A DNA stretch of 44,717 nt from Candidatus Krumholzibacteriia bacterium. Lineage in GTDB: Bacteria; Krumholzibacteriota; Krumholzibacteriia; JAJRXK01. The position numbers were made by a program, and so were the translations under genes. Of the stretch, positions 1 to 8,395 are shown piece by piece. Numbering within the stretch: the first letter of the stretch is position 1; each line of letters begins with the position of its first letter. Where the stretch lies: positions 1 to 44,717 of the forward strand of contig DATFKK010000177.1 in assembly GCA_035268685.1 (NCBI GenBank), written 5' to 3'. Below the pieces are notes generated by a model, which had not been told where the DNA came from, ran no database searches, and saw only the letters and a program-made list of their open reading frames with translations.

Positions 1-46
1 CCGGGATCGTTTCCAGGAACTCCGAGCGGATCGTCGGCGCACTCAT
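1..46 (-). CDS. Unknown protein, N-terminal 15 residues only
   Basis: The ATG at 46 overlaps the TGA stop of the methyltransferase upstream (ATGA), a coupling arrangement used repeatedly in this window. Only 15 residues (MSAPTIRSEFLETIP) are visible before the window ends, so no family can be assigned. The tight overlap suggests it is co-transcribed with nadB and the methyltransferase. Confidence 0.5.
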   Translation of the reverse strand, partial: MSAPTIRSEFLETIP

Positions 47-795
47 GACGATCTCCCGCTGCGTCGCAGGCGCAGGATGCTCCGCCCGCTGCTCTCGAGG
101 TCGAAGGGTGCGCCATCGTAGTCGCCGGTGAGGTCCTCCAGAGCGAAGCCGGCCTCGGAGAACATCGACGTCAGCTCGTCGACCCCGAACAGCATCACCC
201 TCTCCTCGTAGCGCTCCACCACTTCGTCGCCGTCCGGCGCCGACAGTTCGATGGTCTTCACCACACGCGGCGGATCGTCGTCGACCCGGCGACGCTCGAC
301 CACACGCATGTCATCGGCTCGACGTTCACTCCGCGGAACCAGATCGCGCCGCAGGACGACGGGATTCGGGACGTCGAGCACGATCACCGCCGAGGTCACA
401 CGCGCCATCTCACGCGCGAGTTCCGCGTGGGCGTCGAAGGACTCGAAGTATCCGAAGCTGGTGAACATGGACAGCGTGGATTCGAAGCAACGATCGGCGA
501 ACGGGAGCCGGCGCATGTCACCGCGGACGAGCCGGGGCACGGAGTCCAGCGCTTCGAAGACACGCGCGGCCTCGGCGAGCAGTACCGGACTCAGATCGAT
601 CCCGACCGCCCGCGCCCCTCGCTCGTAGAGGACACGGAGGTAGCGCCCGGGGCCACAGGCGAGGTCAAGCACCCGCCGGCCGGCCAGCGTGTGGGCCGGG
701 AACAGCGTGTCGATCGCGCGGCGCGCCTCTTCGCGGTCACGATGCGCGTACAGACGCAGGTACCTCTCGCCGAAGGACTCCTCGAACCAGTTCAC
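43..795 (-). CDS. Class I SAM-dependent methyltransferase
   Basis: About 250 residues. The N-terminal half carries the class I SAM-binding signature VLDLACGPGRYLRVL, followed by an acidic residue at the end of the next strand (GIDLSP) and a GDMRRLPF motif II region. The C-terminal part is rich in charged strands and resembles methyltransferases acting on small molecules, but the substrate cannot be told from sequence. I chose the GTG at 795: it overlaps the nadB stop (GTGA) and has a GGAGG about 8 bases upstream; a longer upstream reading would lie inside nadB. The coupling to nadB suggests co-expression, not necessarily a role in NAD synthesis. Confidence 0.85.
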   Translation of the reverse strand: MNWFEESFGERYLRLYAHRDREEARRAIDTLFPAHTLAGRRVLDLACGPGRYLRVLYERGARAVGIDLSPVLLAEAARVFEALDSVPRLVRGDMRRLPFADRCFESTLSMFTSFGYFESFDAHAELAREMARVTSAVIVLDVPNPVVLRRDLVPRSERRADDMRVVERRRVDDDPPRVVKTIELSAPDGDEVVERYEERVMLFGVDELTSMFSEAGFALEDLTGDYDGAPFDLESSGRSILRLRRSGRSS

Positions 796-2432
796 TCCTG
801 CGCCTCCGTCGCGGCCGCCCACTCGCGGACCCCGAAGCCCCGCGGGTCCAGGGGAAGCAGCCAGGGCTCGTCGCAATCGATCCGCTGGAGCGTGTCGCCG
901 GCGAAGGCGTCGTCACGCTGCGGATACTCGAGCATCGCGTGCAGGCCACGGCTCTCGCGGCGGAATCCCGCCGACCGGATGATCAACTCGCCGAGCAGCG
1001 TCAGATTCCGGAGTTCGGCCAGATCGGGCTCCATGGAGTGCAGCGCCGCGTAGTGCTCGGCGTCGCGGGCCAGGGTCGCGAGGCGGTCCCGGGCCACCGT
1101 CAGGCGCTCTTGCTCACGGACGATGCCGACGTAGTCCCACATGGTCTTCCGGGCGACCTCCCAGTCGTGCTTCAGAGCGGTGGGGTTCATGGGATCGCGT
1201 CCGTTGCCGAACTCCAAGGGGTCGGCACGCGGCGGTTCGCCGATCTCCTCCCAACGGCCCAGGAGGTCTTCACTGGCCGCGTGCGCCAGCACCAGGGCCT
1301 CGAGCAGACTGTTGCTCGCCAGGCGGTTCGCTCCGTGCAGTCCGGTGCAGGCGGCCTCTCCGATCACGTACAGGCCCGTGAGGTCACTCCGCGCCGCCCC
1401 GTCGACGACGATCCCGCCACACTGGTAGTGCGCGGCCGGCACCACGGGCAGAGGTTCCCGCGTCATGTCGAGCCCGACCTCACGGCAGCGGGCGGAGATC
1501 GTGGGAAAGCGTTCTTCGACGAAGTCCCGGTCGAAGATCGTCGTGTCGAGCAGCACGTGGGTCTCCGCTCGGCTCTTGCACTCCTGATCGATACAGCGCG
1601 CCACGACGTCCCGTGGCGCGAGATCCGCGCGCTCGTGGTAGCGGCCCATGAAGGCTTCGCCGTCGAGGTTGCGCAACACCGCGCCCTCGCCGCGCACCGC
1701 CTCGCTGATCAGGAAGTTCGTTGCGCGCGGATGGAACAACGACGTCGGGTGGAACTGCACGAATTCCAGATCGGCGAGTGTCGCGCCCGCTCGCCAGGCC
1801 ATGGCCAGACCGTCGCCGGTCGCGATGTCCGGATTCGAGGTGTAGCGGTACACCTTCCCGCAGCCGCCGCTGGCGAGGAGGACCGCACGGGCCTGCACGT
1901 CGAACTGGCGACCGTCGTGCCGGTCGAGCACGCGTGCCCCGACCACGCGGTCCCCTCCCGCGCGGAGCAGGTCCACGGCCATGTGGTCCTCGGCGAGTCG
2001 GATGCGCGGATGGCTCCGCACGCGGGCCACGAGGCCGGATTCGATCTCGCGGCCGGTGAAGTCGCCCGCATGGACGATTCGTCGGTGGGAGTGGCCACCC
2101 TCGCGGCCCAGGCGATACGACCCGTCGCGCTCGCGCGAGAAATCGATCCCGTGGGCGACCAGATCGTCGATCATCGCCGGGCCCCGCTGCACCACGGCCC
2201 GGACGACGTCGTCACGGCAGATTCCCGCGCCCGCCTCGAGGGTGTCGGCCAGATGATCCCCGAAGGAGTCCGTGCGATCGAGCACCGAGGCGATCCCGCC
2301 CTGGGCGTAGTTGGTGTTGCTCTCGGAGATCCGTTTCTTGGTCACCAGGAGTACGTCGACGGCACGGGCGAGGGCCAGGGCGGCCCGCAGACCCGCGATT
2401 CCGCTTCCGATGACGAGAACTTCGGTCTTCAT
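792..2432 (-). CDS. nadB: L-aspartate oxidase (quinolinate/NAD synthesis)
   Basis: 546 residues, normal length for NadB, the flavoenzyme that oxidises L-aspartate to iminoaspartate, the first step of de novo NAD synthesis in the cytoplasm. The N-terminus has the FAD dinucleotide motif VIGSGIAGL, followed by the NadB hallmark NTNYAQGGIA. Later come GREGGHSHRRIVHAGDFTG, the FVQFHPT stretch, and the C-terminal FAD-binding GLYVIGEAACTGLHGANRLASN region broken here only for length. The start ATG at 2432 (MKTEVLVIGSG) places the FAD motif at the N-terminus as in the family; its Shine-Dalgarno is weak. No nadA or nadC is visible nearby, but nadD lies at 25179-25775. Succinate dehydrogenase flavoprotein is related, but the NTNYAQGG motif and monomeric length favour NadB. 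Confidence 0.95.
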   Translation of the reverse strand: MKTEVLVIGSGIAGLRAALALARAVDVLLVTKKRISESNTNYAQGGIASVLDRTDSFGDHLADTLEAGAGICRDDVVRAVVQRGPAMIDDLVAHGIDFSRERDGSYRLGREGGHSHRRIVHAGDFTGREIESGLVARVRSHPRIRLAEDHMAVDLLRAGGDRVVGARVLDRHDGRQFDVQARAVLLASGGCGKVYRYTSNPDIATGDGLAMAWRAGATLADLEFVQFHPTSLFHPRATNFLISEAVRGEGAVLRNLDGEAFMGRYHERADLAPRDVVARCIDQECKSRAETHVLLDTTIFDRDFVEERFPTISARCREVGLDMTREPLPVVPAAHYQCGGIVVDGAARSDLTGLYVIGEAACTGLHGANRLASNSLLEALVLAHAASEDLLGRWEEIGEPPRADPLEFGNGRDPMNPTALKHDWEVARKTMWDYVGIVREQERLTVARDRLATLARDAEHYAALHSMEPDLAELRNLTLLGELIIRSAGFRRESRGLHAMLEYPQRDDAFAGDTLQRIDCDEPWLLPLDPRGFGVREWAAATEAQE

Positions 2433-2709
2433 GGCCGGTCCGGTCGGAGGAGTCGGCCCGACATGGTAGGCCAAAGGCCCCGCGGATGCGACGAACGACT
2501 CGAGGCATTGCAGGTTGCGGCACTGCGCGCCGCGACGCGGCAGGCTGAGGCACGAGGCGTTCCGGTCATCGGCGCAAGCTGCGCCGCAAGTCGTTGGAAT
2601 GCAGTGGATTCACGCACTCCGACCCTTGGCATGTGCCTTGCGATCCAGCAACGCGTCGCGCCGGCCCGTCCGCCGCGGCCGCTCGAATCCAATGCCCGGG
2701 AGGCGTTCC
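2433..2709. other. Divergent intergenic region between nadB and a lipoprotein gene
   Basis: This 277-base gap must hold the promoters for nadB (minus) and the plus-strand lipoprotein. I found no convincing -35/-10 pair on either strand. A small perfect hairpin (CGGCGCA, loop AGC, TGCGCCG) lies at 2570-2586. A short minus-strand reading frame across the gap has the arginine/alanine-rich composition of non-coding GC-rich DNA and was not accepted as a gene. Confidence 0.4.
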
Positions 2710-3327
2710 GTGTTCGTCAAGCGCTCGATCATCGTGGCCACCATCGGCCTCCTCGTCCTGAGCTCGGGGTGCGGAGACGACATCGACGACGCGCGTTCGG
2801 TCGTCGAGGTCGCGTCCGTGGCCGAGAACGGGATCTTCGTCTGCGGGATCTACGACGCCGGCCAGGACAAGCTCTTCCCATCGGCCGACGACATCGTTCC
2901 GCCGGGCCACGTGCTCGTCCGCCTGCAGAACCGGTCGTACGACGACCTGATCACGGCCGAGAGCCTCGAGCCCTTCGGAGACTTCGTCGTGACCGGAGTC
3001 CAGGTCGAGTGGGTCCCCGTGACCGGGTCGACTTCGGGGGAGCAGCTCGCGAACCTGCGGCGCTTCGACTACTCCGCACAGTACGACGTGATGATCCCGA
3101 AGGACTCGCAGGTCGAGTTCAACGTCATGGTCGTGCCCTTCGCCATGAAGGAAGACCCGTACTTCCAGAATCTCGTCGATGCCTACGGCGGTGACGGCTC
3201 CACCCCGCCGTTCACGGCCGGCGCCCGGATCACCTTCACCGGCCACGACAGTGGCGACGAGCGCGAGGTCCAGTTCTCCGGCTTCGCCATCGTCGAGTTC
3301 ATCGGCGTGATCGTCGACGACAACTGA
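2710..3327 (+). CDS. Small lipoprotein of unknown function
   Basis: 205 residues; the only plus-strand gene in the window. It begins with a charged tip and hydrophobic stretch ending in a lipobox (LSSGC, lipidated Cys21), followed by Gly-Asp-Asp. The mature part is acidic, rich in predicted beta strands (valine/phenylalanine alternation) and has no motif I recognise. I chose the GTG at 2710 because GGGAGG ends about 8 bases upstream; an in-frame ATG at 2692 would put that Shine-Dalgarno inside the gene. It ends in convergence with lpxK across a shared terminator hairpin. Function unknown; a periplasm-facing envelope role follows only from the lipid anchor. Confidence 0.8.
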   Translation: MFVKRSIIVATIGLLVLSSGCGDDIDDARSVVEVASVAENGIFVCGIYDAGQDKLFPSADDIVPPGHVLVRLQNRSYDDLITAESLEPFGDFVVTGVQVEWVPVTGSTSGEQLANLRRFDYSAQYDVMIPKDSQVEFNVMVVPFAMKEDPYFQNLVDAYGGDGSTPPFTAGARITFTGHDSGDEREVQFSGFAIVEFIGVIVDDN

Positions 3328-3363
3328 TCCGACCGACGACTTCCGTCGCAGCCCGACGCGAGG

Positions 3364-3389
3364 AGGGGCGGCACTTCGGTGTCGCCCCT
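3364..3389. terminator. Bidirectional terminator hairpin with C(UUCG)G loop
   Basis: An 11-base-pair stem (3364-3374 pairs with 3379-3389, one G-U pair) is closed by a C(TTCG)G tetraloop, an unusually stable loop. It lies 37 bases after the lipoprotein stop and 16 bases beyond the lpxK stop on the opposite strand, so it can serve both convergent transcripts. No long T tract follows on either side. Confidence 0.75.
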
Positions 3390-3404
3390 TCGTCGTTCCG
3401 GGGG

Positions 3405-4424
3405 TCACGCGTCGACGGTGCCCACCACGCCGGGCAGGATCCCCAGCGCGGCCAGCGGGTCGGGCGAATCCCACGCGATCGCGGCGGTGAGTGCGTACAC
3501 CGGGAGGCCCGGATCATGGGCCACGATCCGTTCCCGGTTCTTCTCGGGACACAGGATCGCGCGGGCGCCCAGGTCATGCGCCCAGTCCACGACCTCGGCG
3601 ATCTCCCGGGCGGTCGGCCTCCAGTGGTCCCGTGCCCGCCAGACACCGAGCATCGGTACCTCCAGCGCCGCGAGCGTCGCCTCGAAACTCCGAGGACGCG
3701 CGAGACCGCTGAGACCGACGACGGGCGTCGCGAAGGGCACCGGTGTCGCGTCCGCCCGTTCCCCACCGGGGTCGATCCATCCCGTGGGCTCGAGCCGGAA
3801 TCCCACGCAGGGCCGGTCGGCGTGCTCGTTGGGCAGGGCAGTGGTCGAACCGGTCGGACGTCGGACGAGGATCGCGTCGGCCCGCGTCAGCGCCTTCACC
3901 CCCTCCCGTGCGGGTCCCGAGGGAAGCGGCCGCGGGGATCGGATCAGATCCCGCTCGAGAACGATGGCAAGGCGCCGCGAGGCGCGCGCCCGGGTCTGGA
4001 AGCCGTCGTCGAGCAACACGATATCCGCTCCGCCGCGGCTCGCCGCGGCGTGGGAGCGCCGCCGATCGGCCCCGAGGTGGACGTCCAGGCCGCGCTCGCC
4101 GAGCCACGCCGGCTCGTCTCCGCCTCCAGCCGCGCCGTAGCCGCGGCTGAGGACCGCCACGCGCAGTCCGCGGTCCCGAAGACGCGAGCCGAGATCCTCG
4201 ACGACGGGGGTCTTGCCGGTCCCCCCCACGCGCAGGTTTCCCACGGCCACGCTCGGAGGCGTCGGCGGGAGTGGACGCTCGCCGCGGATCCCACGATGGA
4301 CCGCCGCCGCCACCGCGTACAGCTGCCCGACAGGGCTCAGGAACCCGGCCCAGAAGGAATCGGGTGCATGATCGAGCGCATCGAGGGCCCGGACGACGGG
4401 AGCCCGGCGATCGACGACGATCAT
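3405..4424 (-). CDS. lpxK: Tetraacyldisaccharide 4'-kinase (lipid A)
   Basis: 339 residues. LpxK phosphorylates the 4' position of the lipid A disaccharide at the inner face of the inner membrane. The N-terminal hydrophobic helix (DSFWAGFLSPVGQLYAVAA) precedes the LpxK P-loop, NLRVGGTGKTP, at about residue 60. The DDGFQ motif that follows (IVLLDDGFQTR) is diagnostic of the family. The ATG at 4424 overlaps the stop of the upstream acyltransferase (ATGA), and longer in-frame readings would lie inside that gene. It is the last gene of the bamA-skp-lpx operon and follows lpxB by one gene, in keeping with its place after LpxB in the pathway. Confidence 0.95.
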   Translation of the reverse strand: MIVVDRRAPVVRALDALDHAPDSFWAGFLSPVGQLYAVAAAVHRGIRGERPLPPTPPSVAVGNLRVGGTGKTPVVEDLGSRLRDRGLRVAVLSRGYGAAGGGDEPAWLGERGLDVHLGADRRRSHAAASRGGADIVLLDDGFQTRARASRRLAIVLERDLIRSPRPLPSGPAREGVKALTRADAILVRRPTGSTTALPNEHADRPCVGFRLEPTGWIDPGGERADATPVPFATPVVGLSGLARPRSFEATLAALEVPMLGVWRARDHWRPTAREIAEVVDWAHDLGARAILCPEKNRERIVAHDPGLPVYALTAAIAWDSPDPLAALGILPGVVGTVDA

Positions 4425-5110
4425 CCCGCGTCGGCCCCGGCCCGCGACCAGGCCGCGGTTCCCCCGGGGTCGGCCTTCGGGCCGGAGGCGGGCCGCGTTC
4501 CCCCGAGAAGCTCCGCGAGCCGCTCCCCGGCGGCCTCGATCCCGGCCTCCGCGGGACCCACGTGAAGCGGAGCCGAGACGCGGAGCGACAGCCGGTCGCC
4601 CGGCCGCGGGATCTCGAAGCGGTCCCAGCTCCCAGGGGCCACCCAGGGGCGCCCCCCCGTCCGCCGGAGTGCCACGATCGGCACGTCCGCCCGCTGCGCG
4701 ACGCGCAGGACGCCGTTCTGGACCATGCCCCGCGGTCCGCGCGGACCGTCGACGGCCAGGCCCAGCCGGCCGCCCTGCCTCAGCACGCGCAGCGCACCGC
4801 GGCCCGCTGTGATCGCGCGCGAGGAGGAGCTCCCGCGCAGGGTCGCGAAGCCCTGACGCTCCAGGATCCGGGCCAGGAGTTCGCCGTCGCCCGAGCGGCT
4901 CGTGAGGACCGACACGTCGAGGTCCCGGACCACCCACAACAGGGGCCAGAGCTCACCGTGTCGACAGGCGAAGATCATGGGCTGCCCGGCACGTGCGCAC
5001 TCGAGCACGCCGGACGAGTCGTCCACCCGCCAGCGCACCACTCGACACAGGAACGCGTCGCCCAGGGCCACGAGCCCGGCGAGGCGAGGTGGGGACACGG
5101 GTGGTCGCAC
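4421..5110 (-). CDS. DUF374-family acyltransferase, probable lipid A or phospholipid acyl transfer
   Basis: 229 residues. The order of motifs fits DUF374, a branch of the LPLAT acyltransferases: IFACRHGELWPL (catalytic His region), LTSRSGDGELLARIL, LRGSSSSRAI and LAVDGPRGPRG. The start is a GTG two bases after the lpxB stop. It sits between lpxB and lpxK, exactly where a lipid A acyltransferase would be useful, and no lpxL/lpxM-type gene is present. A role in secondary acylation is therefore plausible, but it is an inference from position. The strict HX4D/E spacing of classical acyltransferases is not clear here. Confidence 0.85.
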   Translation of the reverse strand: MRPPVSPPRLAGLVALGDAFLCRVVRWRVDDSSGVLECARAGQPMIFACRHGELWPLLWVVRDLDVSVLTSRSGDGELLARILERQGFATLRGSSSSRAITAGRGALRVLRQGGRLGLAVDGPRGPRGMVQNGVLRVAQRADVPIVALRRTGGRPWVAPGSWDRFEIPRPGDRLSLRVSAPLHVGPAEAGIEAAGERLAELLGGTRPASGPKADPGGTAAWSRAGADAG

Positions 5111-5112
5111 GT

Positions 5113-6246
5113 TCAGTCCGTCCCGTTCGCGGTGGTGCCGAGGCGCTCGAGCGCGAGCGCGGCGACGCGATCGAAGCAGCCGGGCTCGCCCAGTCGGCGT
5201 CGCAGTTCCCGGGCGTCGCTTCGCTGCTGCGCGCGCACCGACTCGTCGGGGTCAAGGAACAGTGCGTCCAGACGATCGGCAATCGCCCCCGGTGTCAATG
5301 CGTCCTGGAGAAGCTCGGGAAACGCCCTCCGGCCGAGCACGATGTTGGCCATTCCGATGTGCTCGACCGTCGCCAGGCGTCGGGCGATCCGGTACGAGAG
5401 CCCACCCGTCCGGTACACGATCAGATGCGGGGTCTCGGCCAGGGCGGCTTCGACCGTCGCCGTTCCGCTGCACACCACCGCCGCCTCGCTGCGTCGCAGC
5501 TCGTCGAAGAGCGTGCCCTCGACGGGTCGCGCCCCCACGTCGAGCAGCGGCCGCAGCCACTCGGTCTCGACGCCGGAAGCCCGGCTCACCCGCACGTCGA
5601 TCGCGCGGTCGGCACGGTCGCCCAGCCGCCGGACTCCCTCGGCGAGGATCGGCGCGAGACGCGTGAGTTCCTGAGGACGGCTCCCCGGGGCGACCAGCAG
5701 GCCTCGACGCTCCGGCGGGTCCGACGCCAGAGCATCGGCGTGGGCGTCGACGAGTGGATGGCCCACGAACACGGCGTCGATCCCGGCCCCGCGGTAGTGG
5801 TCGACTTCGAAGGGAAAGATCACCGCGCAGCGCTCGACGCTCGCACGCAGGCGGCCGAGCCTCCACCGTGCCCAGGACCAGGTCTTGGGAGGGATGAAGT
5901 CGAGCGTCGGAATCCCGCGCCGGCGCAGTCTGCCCGCGAGGCGAACGTGGAAGCCCGGGTAGTCCACCGGCAGGAAGAGGTCGACGCCCTCGGCCGCGGC
6001 GCGCGCTTCGAGCTCTCGTGCCAGGCGGAACAGGCGGGGAAGGTGGCGGACGACCTCGCCGAATCCCATGACCGCCAGGTCCTCGGAGCGCGCCCAGGGC
6101 TCGACTCCGGCCGCGCGACCGTGCGGGCCCACCACCCCGACCAGGCGAAGACCCTCGTCGCGTGCCCGGAGGGCCCGGGCCACCCGGGACACGTAGAGGT
6201 CCCCGCTCGCCTCGCCGGCCGACAGGAAGATACTGGGCCGCGTCAC
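5113..6246 (-). CDS. lpxB: Lipid-A-disaccharide synthase
   Basis: 377 residues, typical for this GT-B glycosyltransferase, which joins UDP-diacylglucosamine and lipid X to form the lipid A disaccharide. The N-terminus has the hallmark [10 protein letters not shown]. It is followed by [12 protein letters not shown], the [10 protein letters not shown] segment, [14 protein letters not shown] (IPPKTWSW in the family) and VGHPLVD. The GTG at 6246 places the SAGEASGD motif at residue 9, as expected. It lies 8 bases after lpxA and is followed by the DUF374 acyltransferase. lpxH/lpxI, which supplies lipid X, is not found in this window. Confidence 0.96.
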   Translation of the reverse strand: MTRPSIFLSAGEASGDLYVSRVARALRARDEGLRLVGVVGPHGRAAGVEPWARSEDLAVMGFGEVVRHLPRLFRLARELEARAAAEGVDLFLPVDYPGFHVRLAGRLRRRGIPTLDFIPPKTWSWARWRLGRLRASVERCAVIFPFEVDHYRGAGIDAVFVGHPLVDAHADALASDPPERRGLLVAPGSRPQELTRLAPILAEGVRRLGDRADRAIDVRVSRASGVETEWLRPLLDVGARPVEGTLFDELRRSEAAVVCSGTATVEAALAETPHLIVYRTGGLSYRIARRLATVEHIGMANIVLGRRAFPELLQDALTPGAIADRLDALFLDPDESVRAQQRSDARELRRRLGEPGCFDRVAALALERLGTTANGTD

Positions 6247-6254
6247 ACTCGGAC

Positions 6255-7064
6255 TCAGCGCACGATTCCGCGATGCGCGCGCGCGAAGAAGTCCTCGAAC
6301 ATGTCGCTGATGGTGTCGCGTCCGCCGGCCAGGATCTGTTCCAACGCTTCCTCACGGCGGAGTCCCCGCCGGTAGAGGAAGCGGTAGGCCTCCTTCACGC
6401 GGGCCACCTGCCCTGCGTCGAAGCCGCGGCGTTCCAGACCGATGGTGTTCACACCCGCGGGAATCGGCGGCACCCCCGCCACCTTCACGAAGGGCGGCAC
6501 GTCCTTGGAGATGCGACTGAGGCCGCCGATGAAGCTGTGGGCTCCGATGTTCACGAACTGGTGGACGGCGGTCATGCCTCCGATGATCGCGAAGTCGTCC
6601 ACGTGCACGTGCCCGGCGAGATTCACCGAGTTCGCCATGATCACGTGATCACCGAGCTGGGAATTGTGGGCCACGTGCGCATAGGCCATGAGGAGACAGC
6701 CGCTCCCGATCGACGTGGTCTCGTCCTCCTCGGTGGCGAGGTTGACGGTCACGTACTCGCGGATGGTGTTGTCGTCGCCGATGACGACCATGGAGTCGGC
6801 ACCCTCGTACTTGAGGTCCTGCGGGGCCGTCCCGATCACCGCGCCGTGATAGATGCGATTGCGTGCACCGATCACCACCCGGTTCTCGAGCACGACGTTG
6901 CTGCCGATCTCGGTCTGGTCCCCGACGACCACGTCGGGACCGATGATGCTGTAGGGGCCCACGATCACCCCGCGCCCGAGACGGGCTTCGGGATGGACCA
7001 GGGCCGTCGGGTGGATTTCGCCCAACAACGCCGTCTGCGAACCGCGCATGGGATTCTTCGGCAT
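6255..7064 (-). CDS. lpxA: UDP-N-acetylglucosamine acyltransferase
   Basis: 269 residues. LpxA attaches the first R-3-hydroxyacyl chain to UDP-GlcNAc in the cytoplasm. The protein is a run of left-handed beta-helix hexapeptides (such as [18 protein letters not shown]). The catalytic histidine is His133 in [14 protein letters not shown], matching His125 of E. coli, and the C-terminal helical domain ends in the usual region. I chose the ATG at 7064 because GAGGAG lies 9 bases upstream; an ATG at 7073 would abut that Shine-Dalgarno. It directly follows the lpxC-fabZ fusion. Confidence 0.96.
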   Translation of the reverse strand: MPKNPMRGSQTALLGEIHPTALVHPEARLGRGVIVGPYSIIGPDVVVGDQTEIGSNVVLENRVVIGARNRIYHGAVIGTAPQDLKYEGADSMVVIGDDNTIREYVTVNLATEEDETTSIGSGCLLMAYAHVAHNSQLGDHVIMANSVNLAGHVHVDDFAIIGGMTAVHQFVNIGAHSFIGGLSRISKDVPPFVKVAGVPPIPAGVNTIGLERRGFDAGQVARVKEAYRFLYRRGLRREEALEQILAGGRDTISDMFEDFFARAHRGIVR

Positions 7065-7081
7065 CGAATCCATCTCCTCGG

Positions 7082-8395
7082 TCAACGATCCACGACCGCG
7101 GCCAGCAGTTCGGCCTCGGCCACGACCTCGCCCGCGACCCGCGCCACACCCTGCATCTTGCAGGTGTGCCGCCGGAACTTGAGCATTTCGAGTTCGAACT
7201 CGACCTGGTCGCCCGGCAACACCGGTTTGCGGAAACGGCATTTGTCGATCGAGCTGAAGTACACGAGCTTCGTCTCGGGCTGTTCGAGCAGGCTCATCAT
7301 GAGCACGCCCCCACACTGGGCCATGGCTTCCACCACGAGCACCCCTGGCATGATCGGGTGACCGGGGAAATGACCCTGGAAGAAGGGCTCGTTGATCGAG
7401 ACGTTCTTGAGTCCTCGCACCTTCTCCCCCGGCTGCACCTCGAGGATGCGGTCGACGAGCAGGAAGGGGTAGCGATGCGGGAGGATGTCCATGATCGCGC
7501 GGATGTCCCAGTACTCGGGCTTCTTGCTCCGGTAGATCCGCTTCGTACCGGCTTCGAGGGCGCTGACCCGCCGCACGAAGTTCACGTTCGGCCCGTGACC
7601 GCTCTTCAGGCTGATCACGTGCCCCTTGATCGGCGTGCCCAGCAGACTGAGATCGCCGATCAGGTCCAGGATCTTGTGCCGCACGAACTCGTCGGGGAAA
7701 CGCAGGGGCTCGTCGTTGAGGATCTCGTCCTCGCCGACGACGAGGGCGTTGCTCAGGGTTCCGCCCTGGATCAGGCCCTGCGAGCGGAGGTGGTTGACTT
7801 CGCTCTTCAACGCGAAGGTCCGTGACGGCGCGATCTCCCGGGCGAAGACCTCGGGTGTGAGATCGAAGCTGGCGTACTGGGTGCCGATGACCGGGTTCGG
7901 ATACTGGATCGTGAAGCTCACGCGGAAGCCGTCGTAGGGAATGGCCGTGATGCCGATTCCCTCCTTGCTCCACTGCACCGGGTTGCGGATCTCGAGCGCG
8001 TGCGCCGGCACACCCTGGTCGACGATCCCCGTCGCGAGGATTCCGTCGACGAATTCCTTGCAGCTACCGTCCTGCGGCTCGGGAGGCTCGGTGCCGTCGA
8101 GCTCGAGGATGCAGTTGTCGATCTGCAGCCCGTAGACGGTCGCGAGTACGTGCTCGACCGTCGAGATGCTCACACCGTCGCGGACCAGCGTGGTGTTCCG
8201 GGCGAAGGGGACGTTCTCCGGCACCTGGGACACGTGCGCGGGGATGTCCACCGTGCGCCCGTCCTGGGTCACGCGGAACGACACGCCGGAGTTCGGCTCG
8301 GCGGGAAGGAAGCGGACCGTCGAAGCCTGGCCGGTGTGGATCCCGACGCCCTCGAAGGTCACCGCGTCCCGAAGAGTTCTCTGTTGGCGCAGCAC
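7082..8395 (-). CDS. lpxC-fabZ: Bifunctional LpxC deacetylase / FabZ dehydratase fusion
   Basis: 437 residues with two enzymes. Residues 1 to about 285 are LpxC, the zinc deacetylase committing UDP-acyl-GlcNAc to lipid A: metal ligands His82 (STVEHVLA), His240 and Asp244 (RHKILD), catalytic His267 (KSGHGPN). Residues 295-437 are FabZ, the hotdog-fold 3-hydroxyacyl-ACP dehydratase of fatty-acid synthesis: His342 in GHFPGHP and Glu356 in VEAMAQ. Such fusions are known from Bacteroidetes, Chlorobi and relatives. The two activities compete for the hydroxyacyl-ACP pool. The GTG at 8395 directly follows the lpxD TAG stop, with GGAG about 9 bases upstream. LpxC stability is regulated post-translationally in some bacteria; nothing here shows it. 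Confidence 0.96.
   Translation of the reverse strand: MLRQQRTLRDAVTFEGVGIHTGQASTVRFLPAEPNSGVSFRVTQDGRTVDIPAHVSQVPENVPFARNTTLVRDGVSISTVEHVLATVYGLQIDNCILELDGTEPPEPQDGSCKEFVDGILATGIVDQGVPAHALEIRNPVQWSKEGIGITAIPYDGFRVSFTIQYPNPVIGTQYASFDLTPEVFAREIAPSRTFALKSEVNHLRSQGLIQGGTLSNALVVGEDEILNDEPLRFPDEFVRHKILDLIGDLSLLGTPIKGHVISLKSGHGPNVNFVRRVSALEAGTKRIYRSKKPEYWDIRAIMDILPHRYPFLLVDRILEVQPGEKVRGLKNVSINEPFFQGHFPGHPIMPGVLVVEAMAQCGGVLMMSLLEQPETKLVYFSSIDKCRFRKPVLPGDQVEFELEMLKFRRHTCKMQGVARVAGEVVAEAELLAAVVDR

Noticed and set aside
2429-2692. Possible 87-codon gene on the minus strand before nadB
   Set aside because: Arginine/alanine/serine-rich with no Shine-Dalgarno and no domain; it overlaps the start of nadB and the divergent promoter region.
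2600-2695. A T-arm-like stretch (GCTCGAATCCAA) hinting at a tRNA
   Set aside because: No acceptor, D-arm or anticodon stem could be folded around it.
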